The position numbers were made by a program, and so were the translations under genes. From Chloroflexota bacterium (lineage in GTDB: Bacteria > Chloroflexota > Limnocylindria > Limnocylindrales > CSP1-4), in contig JADGQG010000053.1 in NCBI GenBank assembly GCA_017882025.1, positions 1 through 10,910 on the forward strand: a DNA stretch of 10,910 nucleotides. The letters run 5' to 3'. The notes beneath the pieces were generated by a model that did not search any database, was not told the origin of the DNA, and worked only from the letters and a program-made list of their open reading frames with translations. Positions 6,436 through 10,910 of this stretch are shown piece by piece. The number at the start of each line of letters is the position of its first letter. Position 1 is the first letter of the stretch.

Positions 6436-7188
6436 TCAGACCGCCGGGATCGCGTACCGCCGCTCCACCAGCACGACAAGGCTGTAGAGCGCCACGCCGA
6501 TCAGGGCGATCGTAAGGAGCGCTGCGAACAGGAGCGGGATGTCGAAGAGGCTCCCCCGGGCCAGGTTGATGAGCACGCCAAGACCCGTCTCGCCGCCGGT
6601 CCATTCCGCGATGATCGCGCCGACCACGGCGAGCGTGACGCCGATCCGGAGCCCGCCCAGGATGCCGGGCAGCGCCGCGGGCAGCTCCACCATCCGGAGC
6701 CGCTGGCCGCGGGTGACCCGGTAGCTGCGGGCCATCTCCAGGAGCCGCCGATCGACCCCATGGACGGCCACCCACGTGCTGACCGCCACCGGGAAGAAGA
6801 CGATCAGCGCCACGATCACCGAATGCGCGAACAGCCCGCTCCCGAACCAGAGCGCGATGAGCGGCGCGAGCGCGAGGATGGGCACAGCCGAACCGGCGAC
6901 GAGATACGGCGAGAGCACCCGGTTCGCCAGCCGCGAGCGCGCCAGGACATAGCCGGTGAGCATCCCGGCCAGCGCCCCGCCGACGAACCCGCACCCGATC
7001 TCGGCGAGCGTCGTGACCACGTGGGGCGCCATCGTGCCGTCCGTCCAGGCGACGACGAACCGTTCACCGACGACGAGCGGTCCCGGCAGGATGAACGGCG
7101 GGTAGTTCCCGACGAAGACGAGAAGCTGCCAGCCGGCAAGGAACGCGGCGAGCGCCACCAGGGGTGGAACGACCCGGTCGCGGATCAC
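6436..7188 (-). CDS. ribX: ABC transporter permease, probable flavin transporter RibX
   Basis: 250 aa from the GTG at 7188, which overlaps the TGA of the ATPase gene (GTGA). The frame is open to 7470, but upstream residues are arginine-rich shadow sequence of the ATPase gene. Six hydrophobic segments are visible at about 6-27, 62-83, 95-116, 122-143, 180-198 and 217-241. The EAA-type cytoplasmic loop that contacts the ATPase is at 151-174 (EMARSYRVTRGQRLRMVELP, then AALP). Length and topology match BPD_transp_1 permeases of the SsuC/ThiX/RibX group. The partners are the ATPase upstream and the binding protein beyond the riboswitch. Flavin specificity is inferred from the riboswitch. Confidence 0.88.
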   Translation of the reverse strand: MIRDRVVPPLVALAAFLAGWQLLVFVGNYPPFILPGPLVVGERFVVAWTDGTMAPHVVTTLAEIGCGFVGGALAGMLTGYVLARSRLANRVLSPYLVAGSAVPILALAPLIALWFGSGLFAHSVIVALIVFFPVAVSTWVAVHGVDRRLLEMARSYRVTRGQRLRMVELPAALPGILGGLRIGVTLAVVGAIIAEWTGGETGLGVLINLARGSLFDIPLLFAALLTIALIGVALYSLVVLVERRYAIPAV

Positions 7189-8069
7189 GGGATCGCCTGG
7201 TCCGGCTGCGCGTGGGCCGGGACGTCGCCGGCCGCGACTGCGAACGCGTCGTCGGTCGCGCCTTCGAGGTGCGCCCGGATCTCCGCGGCGGTCCGGGTGA
7301 CGGCCGCCGCGTCGAGATCGCCGGGCCGCCGGGGCCGCGGCAGGTCCACGACCAGGTCGGCCACAAGCTGGGCCGGGCGTGGCGAGAGGACCACGACGCG
7401 GTCGGCGAGGAAGACCGCTTCGGCGATCGAATGCGTGACGAGCACGATCGTGGCGCCGATCCGCTCCCACAGGCGGAGGAGCTCGACATTGAAGCGCTCC
7501 CGGGTAAGCGAGTCGAGCGCGCTGAACGGCTCGTCCAGCAGGAGGACCGCGGGCTCGAGGGCCAGCGCGCGGGCGATCGCGACGCGCTGGCGCATGCCGC
7601 CCGACAGCTCAGCCGGTCGCGCGCGGCTCCAGTCCCGCAGGCCCACCAGGCCCAGCAGGTCCGTGACCCGCCGCTCGCGTGCCTCGCGGTCGCGACCGGC
7701 GACCTCCAGCGGGAACGCGACGTTCGCGAACGCCGACCGCCACGGGAGGAGGCGCGGCTCCTGGAAGACGAGGCCCACCCGCGCATCCGGGCCCGTCACC
7801 GGCCGCCCCTCGACCTCGACTGTGCCCGCCCGGGCCGGGAGCAGGCCGGCGATGACCCGGAGGAGCGTGCTCTTGCCGCAACCGTTCGGGCCGACGAACG
7901 CGACGATGGATCGGGGCGCGATCTCGAGGTCCAGCCCGCCGATGACTTCCGTCTGACGCCCGTCGACATGAAAGCCGAACCGGACGCCGTCCAGGAAGAT
8001 GGCCGGCACCGACCCATCGCCAGTCGCAGGGCCGGGCTCGCGGAGCGCGCGGCCGGGCTCGGCGGTCAC
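7185..8069 (-). CDS. ABC transporter ATP-binding protein for the flavin-type transporter
   Basis: 294 aa from the GTG at 8069. GAGG of an extended GAGGTGATC Shine-Dalgarno (8078-8070) sits 5 nt upstream. A GTG two codons earlier (8075) is possible but would lie inside that Shine-Dalgarno. All nucleotide-binding motifs are intact: Walker A GPNGCGKST (60-68), Q-loop FQEPRLLPWR (102-111), signature LSGGMRQRVAIARAL (155-169), Walker B VLLLDEPFSALD (175-186) and H-loop His213 in VTHSIAEA. It belongs to the SsuB/TauB/ThiZ-like group. The C-terminal 40 residues are Ala/Asp-rich. The stop overlaps the ribX start. The long leader upstream contains the hairpin array, so regulation may differ from that of ribY. 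Confidence 0.93.
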   Translation of the reverse strand: MTAEPGRALREPGPATGDGSVPAIFLDGVRFGFHVDGRQTEVIGGLDLEIAPRSIVAFVGPNGCGKSTLLRVIAGLLPARAGTVEVEGRPVTGPDARVGLVFQEPRLLPWRSAFANVAFPLEVAGRDREARERRVTDLLGLVGLRDWSRARPAELSGGMRQRVAIARALALEPAVLLLDEPFSALDSLTRERFNVELLRLWERIGATIVLVTHSIAEAVFLADRVVVLSPRPAQLVADLVVDLPRPRRPGDLDAAAVTRTAAEIRAHLEGATDDAFAVAAGDVPAHAQPDQAIP

Positions 8070-8174
8070 GATCACCTCGGGGAAGCGGGCGCGGGCGGAA
8101 TGGGTCCCGCGTGCCCGTCCCGGAGTCTACAGCGCGGTTCGACGTGCATGAAGACGGGCATGAAGTAGCCCAAA

Positions 8175-8189
8175 GGGACCGTCGGTCCC
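8175..8189 (-). terminator. Terminator-like hairpin in the transporter leader
   Basis: On the minus strand GGGACC-GAC-GGTCCC is followed directly by TTT. It is the last hairpin of the leader before the ATPase start, 105 nt upstream. A 6-bp stem with three T residues is a weak intrinsic terminator, and it could be an attenuator or simply part of the structured RNA. Confidence 0.4.
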
Positions 8190-8203
8190 GGCCGTCCATC
8201 GCG

Positions 8204-8403
8204 ACTCCTTGCGGAGCGCGGCCCCCTTGCGGGAGCTCCGGCGCGCCTTGCGGCTCGCCGTCCGTCCTTGCGGACGGGGTTCCCGTCATCGTTGCCGACG
8301 ACGAGTCAGCCGGTGGATCGCGTGCCTCCCTTGCGAGAGGGACGGTTCTCCTTGCGGAAAACCCGGCTCACCTTGCGATGAGCCCGGCCGCCTTGCGACG
8401 GTC
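8204..8403 (-). repeat. Array of nine GCAA-tetraloop hairpins, about 21-nt period
   Basis: On the plus strand TTGC recurs at 8209, 8227, 8248, 8268, 8292, 8331, 8352, 8373 and 8393 (steps 18, 21, 20, 24, 39, 21, 21, 20). Each copy is the loop of a hairpin. On the minus strand each loop is GCAA, a GNRA tetraloop, usually closed by C-G. The hairpins span 8204-8217, 8221-8236, 8239-8260, 8262-8277, 8282-8305, 8325-8340, 8344-8363, 8365-8384 and 8386-8403. They do not overlap and are separated by 1-4 nt, except for a 19-nt gap at 8306-8324. Stem sequences differ from unit to unit yet remain self-complementary. Stems are 5-10 bp; one has an A-G mismatch and another an A-C mismatch. Confidence 0.85.
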
Positions 8404-8477
8404 CCGCGATCTGTCATCTTCGGCCCCTTCGGGCCGACCAGATGATCGCCCGGCGGGCCCCATCGGCGCAAGGGGAC

Positions 8478-8540
8478 CTGTCCACGAGATTCGCACCAGG
8501 TCGGGACTTATCCACGCGTCGTCCACGACGAACGTCCACG
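8478..8540 (+). promoter_or_regulatory. Cluster of four DnaA-box-like motifs
   Basis: Four same-orientation 9-mers end in RTCCACG: CTGTCCACG (8478-8486), TTATCCACG (8508-8516), TCGTCCACG (8519-8527) and ACGTCCACG (8532-8540). The second matches the DnaA box TTATCCACA at 8/9; two others match the high-GC variant TTGTCCACA at 7/9. No AT-rich unwinding region or replication gene is near, so they may instead be sites for another regulator. Confidence 0.4.
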
Positions 8541-8560
8541 ATCGCCGCCGGCGGAGATCG
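8539..8560. repeat. 22-bp near-perfect palindrome
   Basis: CGATC (8539-8543) and GATCG (8556-8560) flank CCGCCGGCGG (8545-8554). Only the 8544/8555 pair breaks the symmetry. It adjoins the last DnaA-box-like motif and lies 38 bp beyond the zinc-ribbon stop. It could be an operator or a short hairpin. Confidence 0.45.
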
Positions 8561-8598
8561 CCCTGGGATGCCCGTGAGCCCCGCCGGGTCAGGGGCGC

Positions 8599-8805
8599 CT
8601 AGCCGATGCGGCGGCGGAACCCACAGATCGGGCAGCTGGCGACGCCGGAGCGCTGGTCAAGCTCCAGGTGGGTGGTGCAGCCGTTCGTGCCGCAGTAGAG
8701 GCGGTCGTCGGCGAGGAAGCGGCGGCGCAGGCGCCGGCTGTGTGCCGAACGCACCGCGAGCGCGATTGGTCCGCCCGGCCGGCGGACGGTGGAGGTTTGA
8801 AGCAT
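8599..8805 (-). CDS. Small zinc-ribbon protein, hypothetical
   Basis: 68 aa from the ATG at 8805 to TAG at 8599. The C-terminal half carries a treble-clef/zinc-ribbon pattern: CGTNGC (Cys38, Cys43) and CPIC (Cys58, Cys61), with about 14 residues between the pairs, inside DRLYCGTNGCTTHLELD and ASCPICGFRRRIG. The N-terminal half is basic and Arg-rich (SRRLRRR). The frame is open further upstream, but that part (from 9177) lacks protein-like character and overlaps the J-domain gene, so the ATG is a compromise. No good Shine-Dalgarno is placed for it, and the true start may differ. Such small ribbons often bind nucleic acid or ribosomal components; no function is assigned. It is followed by the gene-free hairpin region. 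Confidence 0.65.
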   Translation of the reverse strand: MLQTSTVRRPGGPIALAVRSAHSRRLRRRFLADDRLYCGTNGCTTHLELDQRSGVASCPICGFRRRIG

Positions 8806-9047
8806 CTGGGGTGTAGGACCTTTCCGGGCCGGGTGCGCGAGTCGCAAGCCGACCGTGTCGTGATGTGTCGATCGCTCAACGGCGAATGGAGCCGGAGCGG
8901 CCGGGGCGTCCGTGTGGCGCGGGAGCGGGTCGTTGGGTGCTCGAACCTGCGCCGGGCGCGTCGCCCTGCCCGCAAGGATGGCCCACGCGAGCCATTCCGT
9001 CAAACGACCCGATCCCGGGAGTGATGTCGCGGGAATAGCGGGCGGCG
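8806..9047. other. Gene-free gap between zinc-ribbon and J-domain genes
   Basis: About 240 bp without a convincing gene. It contains a 5-bp GGGCG/CGCCC hairpin (8953-8965) and a 7-bp GGGTCGT/ACGACCC inverted repeat with arms 8927-8933 and 9004-9010. The second superficially resembles a tRNA acceptor stem, but the rest does not fold as a tRNA. No promoter stands out. Confidence 0.5.
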
Positions 9048-9551
9048 TCAGTTGCGACGGCGATCTGGCCGCCGCTCTGCGGGGGCAGTCGCCGCGGCGG
9101 AGGCGGCGGCGCGCGTCGCCAGCAACCCGTTGATCTCGCGGTGGAAGGTCCGCCCGACCGGCGTGCGCGCCAGCCACTCCAGGTATTCGGTGTCGCAGGC
9201 GGCGATCTGCCCGAGGGACCAGCCCGCGTACCGCCCGAAGTCGAGGACGCTGCCGGACGGCTTGCCGGGCGGAGTAGCGGGCATCGGCGCCCGCATCTCG
9301 TAACTGACCTCCGGCTGGCGCACCTCGGGCTTGCGCTTTGCGTCTGCCCGCGCCTGGTCAAAGGCGGCTCGAGCGGCCGCGTCGCGCAGGATTCCCCAGG
9401 CGTGGTTGAGGGCGGCCATGCGGTCCTGCGAGCCGGTCGACACGTCCGGGTGATACTTGAGCGCGAGCGCTCGATACGCGGCGCGAACGACCTCCGGCTC
9501 GGCGTCGGGATCGACCTGGAGGACCTTGTACGGGTCGGTGACGGCGAACAT
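9048..9551 (-). CDS. J-domain (DnaJ-like) protein with ExoX-C-like C-terminal domain
   Basis: 167 aa from the ATG at 9551. Residues 6-66 form a J domain, DPYKVLQVDPDAEPEVVRAAYRALALKYHPD onward, with the HPD tripeptide at 34-36 required to stimulate Hsp70 ATPase. The middle (67-100) is charged and Pro-rich. The C-terminal segment VLDFGRYAGWSLGQIAACDTEYLEWLA (102-128) matches the 'FGxYxG...I...D.EYLxWL' pattern found at the end of ExoX-type exonucleases and in stand-alone proteins. There is no Gly/Phe linker or zinc finger, so it is a specialised co-chaperone rather than a general DnaJ. The frame continues to 10832 but runs through another gene. A weak ribosome-binding site precedes the start, and a LexA-box-like palindrome lies 95 bp upstream. 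Confidence 0.9.
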   Translation of the reverse strand: MFAVTDPYKVLQVDPDAEPEVVRAAYRALALKYHPDVSTGSQDRMAALNHAWGILRDAAARAAFDQARADAKRKPEVRQPEVSYEMRAPMPATPPGKPSGSVLDFGRYAGWSLGQIAACDTEYLEWLARTPVGRTFHREINGLLATRAAASAAATAPAERRPDRRRN

Positions 9552-9645
9552 CACCGGCGATTCTGCGGATCGGCGCGATTGGTTGACACTACCCGGAAGT
9601 ACCGGAATCTGGCCTTCCGTTCGGTGCCCGCACCGGGTGACCGCT

Positions 9646-9657
9646 GAACAGTTGTTC
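9646..9657. promoter_or_regulatory. LexA (SOS-box)-like palindrome upstream of the J-domain gene
   Basis: GAACAGTTGTTC fits GAAC-N4-GTTC, the core of Gram-positive-type LexA boxes. It is in the 155-bp gap between the epimerase-like gene stop and the J-domain start. The flanks (T and C) are not the full CGAAC/GTTCG consensus, so this is a candidate only. Confidence 0.35.
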
Positions 9658-9706
9658 CGGTCGCCGGACGCCCCGGGGCTCGGCGCGCGGCCACCGGTTG
9701 CCGCCG

Positions 9707-10711
9707 CTACGTCCGTGGCTCTCCCGGCGCGCGGACCCGGAACGTGGCAGACCAGGCAACGCGCTCGGCTGGTGCCACCATGAGCGCACGCCCGTTGGCG
9801 ATGGCGGCGGCCACGTCGTCGTCCGGGGACGTGGTCGGCTCCAGCGCGTGTTGCGTTCGGGGCGTCGCCGGCGCGGGTGGCCAGCCGCCGTCGTCGAGCC
9901 AGAGGCCAAGGTTCGGCGCGATCGGCGCGTACCAGGTCAGCTCGAGCGCGGACCCGTCCGGCTGGCGGACGGCCGCGACGCCGGGCAGCCCCTCGCCGCT
10001 GACGGAGTCCCAGCTGCCGTAGAGCTCCCAGCCACCGTAGAGCTTGAGGGCCGTCCCGGCACCGCGTTCGCGGACGACGTCGAGGGCGATCATCGGGCCG
10101 TCCGTGCCGGGGGTCTCCGGCCACGCCACGTGGCCCGGCACCGGCCCGATCGGGACCCCCACCGCCTGCGTGACCCGCACGGACGCGAGCCCCTCCACGT
10201 CCACGTGGGCACCGGGCTCCAGGGCCAGGAGCGGGTGCATGGACCAGAGGATCGGCAGCTCGCGCTCGCCGTGGTTCTCCAGCTCGTATTCCGCGACAAG
10301 GCGCGGGCCGTCCAGGCGAAGCCGTCGGATGAACCGGTATGGCCAGCCGTCGCCGCTCCACGTCGCCACGAGCACCTCGCCCTGGGCGGTCACCTCGGTG
10401 GGGCGGCCCCACTGGTCGCCATGGTCGCGCAACGGCGGGGCCGCCGGGTCCAGGGGGTCTGCGCAGGGCCCGACCGTCGGCAGGCACTCGTCCCAGCCGA
10501 ATGCGACGTCGCCGTCGAAGACCGCGTCGTGGCGGGCCCAGGCGCTGGCATCGGCCGGCGGCTCGCCGGCCACCAGCCACTCGCGTGCCGCGAAGCGGTC
10601 CGAGAGGGAGATCACGCGGGCGCCGAGTGTCGGGACGACGACGACCTTGACCCGGTCGTTGTCGAGGGCGATGGTCTGGAGCGACCCGAAGGCGGGACCC
10701 GGTCCGATCAC
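9707..10711 (-). CDS. Aldose 1-epimerase (galactose mutarotase)-like protein
   Basis: 334 aa. The GTG at 10711 has GGAGG (10721-10717 on the minus strand) 5 nt upstream and overlaps the TGA of the preceding regulator gene (GTGA). The sequence is a beta-sandwich protein of the galactose-mutarotase-like superfamily: VVVVPTLGARVISLSDR (23-39), FGWDECLPTV (71-80), DHGDQWGRP (96-104), ILWSMHPLLALEPG (154-167) and QHALEPTT (287-294). His97, His159 and Glu291 sit where the family usually has its two histidines and catalytic glutamate. The substrate is probably a sugar but is not identifiable. The linked FCD-type GntR regulator suggests a sugar-acid or carbohydrate catabolic locus extending to the right. 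Confidence 0.85.
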   Translation of the reverse strand: MIGPGPAFGSLQTIALDNDRVKVVVVPTLGARVISLSDRFAAREWLVAGEPPADASAWARHDAVFDGDVAFGWDECLPTVGPCADPLDPAAPPLRDHGDQWGRPTEVTAQGEVLVATWSGDGWPYRFIRRLRLDGPRLVAEYELENHGERELPILWSMHPLLALEPGAHVDVEGLASVRVTQAVGVPIGPVPGHVAWPETPGTDGPMIALDVVRERGAGTALKLYGGWELYGSWDSVSGEGLPGVAAVRQPDGSALELTWYAPIAPNLGLWLDDGGWPPAPATPRTQHALEPTTSPDDDVAAAIANGRALMVAPAERVAWSATFRVRAPGEPRT

Positions 10712-10910
10712 GTGTTCCTCCCGGTCGCTGACCGACCATCAACGTCTGTGGCGGTGATGACGCGCCCGGCTTCGCGCGCGGTCGTCGCGATGAGCGCTTC
10801 CATGGATTCCCGTGCTCCGGCCGGGTCCGCACGTCCGATCGCCTCCACGGCCAATCGATGGGCGCGGTTCGTGCTCTCGGGGCGGCCGGACGCCCGGAAT
10901 GCGCTGACGG
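10708..10910 (-). CDS. GntR-family regulator, C-terminal end of FCD domain (5' end outside window)
   Basis: A frame open from the right edge ends at TGA 10710-10708, giving 67 codons including the stop. The peptide contains NRAHRLAVEAIGRADPAGARESMEALIATTAREAG, which fits the last helices of an FCD ligand-binding domain ('HR.I..AI...D...A...M..H'). The DNA-binding domain and most metal or ligand residues lie outside the window. The tail after about residue 50 is variable. The stop overlaps the GTG of the epimerase-like gene, so the two are cotranscribed. The family call rests on a short segment, so other alpha-helical regulators cannot be excluded. Confidence 0.65.
   Translation of the reverse strand, partial: VSAFRASGRPESTNRAHRLAVEAIGRADPAGARESMEALIATTAREAGRVITATDVDGRSATGRNT

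Larger units (their letters stand above)
8175..8445 (-). ncRNA. Candidate structured RNA: leader of the transporter operon or separate ncRNA
   Basis: This interval contains the nine GCAA hairpins, the GGGACC hairpin at the 3' side (8175-8189) and a long 5' hairpin. In the latter, 8414-8426 pairs with 8431-8445, with a two-base bulge and loop GAAG on the minus strand. No plausible gene is present. It does not match any riboswitch or ncRNA class I can recognise. The minus-strand assignment rests on G-U pairs and the GNRA loop, and on its position upstream of the minus-strand ATPase gene. Whether it is transcribed, and where it starts, cannot be seen. Confidence 0.55.

Noticed and set aside
4982..8069. 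Thiamine-precursor (ThiXYZ) or sulfonate/taurine (SsuABC/TauABC) transporter
   Set aside because: The protein families allow it, but the regulatory element upstream of the binding protein is clearly an FMN riboswitch, and no TPP riboswitch features were found.
8072..8161. 29-codon ORF upstream of the ATPase whose stop lies in the ATPase Shine-Dalgarno
   Set aside because: It has no Shine-Dalgarno of its own and no recognisable composition. Short ORFs like this are common at this GC content, though a coupling role is not excluded.
8204..8403. CRISPR array
   Set aside because: Units are about 21 nt with only a 4-6 nt conserved core; there are no 25-37 nt repeats, no unique spacers of constant length and no cas genes.
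8204..8471. Minus-strand peptides with repeated Pro-Gln-Gly or Ser-Gln-Gly at seven-residue steps across the hairpin array
   Set aside because: Unit spacing of 18, 21, 20, 24, 39, 21, 21 and 20 nt breaks the frame several times, and the pattern is explained by the GCAAGG loop and stem. No ribosome-binding site or family resemblance was found.
8446..8598. Chromosomal replication origin
   Set aside because: DnaA-like motifs are present, but there is no AT-rich unwinding region and no dnaA, dnaN, rpmH or par genes in the window.
8927..9010. Class II tRNA gene on the minus strand (7-bp acceptor-like stem GGGTCGT/ACGACCC, GGTTCGAGC, 84 nt)
   Set aside because: The T stem does not pair (1 of 5 pairs), no 5-bp anticodon stem with U33 can be formed, and only a 3-bp D stem is possible. 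It is a chance inverted repeat or a badly decayed tRNA.

Overview
The window is GC-rich chromosomal DNA with dense, overlapping genes. Most genes lie on the minus strand, and several junctions are 4-bp ATGA/GTGA overlaps. The clearest clue to the organism is a riboflavin-type ABC transporter (RibXY-like) next to an FMN riboswitch, a combination known from Chloroflexota. With the high GC content this suggests an uncultured high-GC Chloroflexota lineage. That is inference; no rRNA or marker gene is present.

Layout from left to right. Positions 1-464 hold the C-terminal half of a PhzF-family isomerase (+). Positions 524-4165 (-) hold a probable operon read MarR regulator, DUF72 protein, Gfo/Idh/MocA-type oxidoreductase, then a lipoprotein glucose/sorbosone-dehydrogenase-like protein. 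The last three genes are joined by ATGA/GTGA overlaps. A YceI-family gene (4332-4895, +) diverges from marR. The shared control region carries two copies of GTTGC-N5-CAACTA, likely MarR operators. A strong hairpin at 4911-4950 separates yceI from the convergent transporter.

Positions 4982-8069 (-) encode an ABC transporter: ATPase, then permease (GTGA overlap), then substrate-binding lipoprotein. A well-conserved FMN riboswitch (6206-6365) lies between the permease and binding-protein genes, so it can directly control only the binding protein. This points to flavin uptake rather than the thiamine-precursor or sulfonate uptake suggested by the protein families alone.

Upstream of the ATPase is a 0.5-kb gene-free stretch (8070-8598), the most unusual part of the window. 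It holds nine tightly packed hairpins at about 21-nt spacing. Read on the minus strand, each has a GCAA (GNRA) tetraloop on a different but self-complementary stem. Nearly every imperfect pair is G-U on the minus strand and C-A on the plus strand, which points to a structured minus-strand RNA, either a leader of the transporter operon or an independent ncRNA. Beside it are four DnaA-box-like motifs and a 22-bp near-palindrome.

The right end (-) holds a small zinc-ribbon protein (8599-8805), a J-domain protein with an ExoX-C-like tail (9048-9551) that has a LexA-box-like site upstream, an aldose-1-epimerase-like protein (9707-10711), and the C-terminal end of a GntR/FCD regulator (10708-10910) overlapping it by GTGA.
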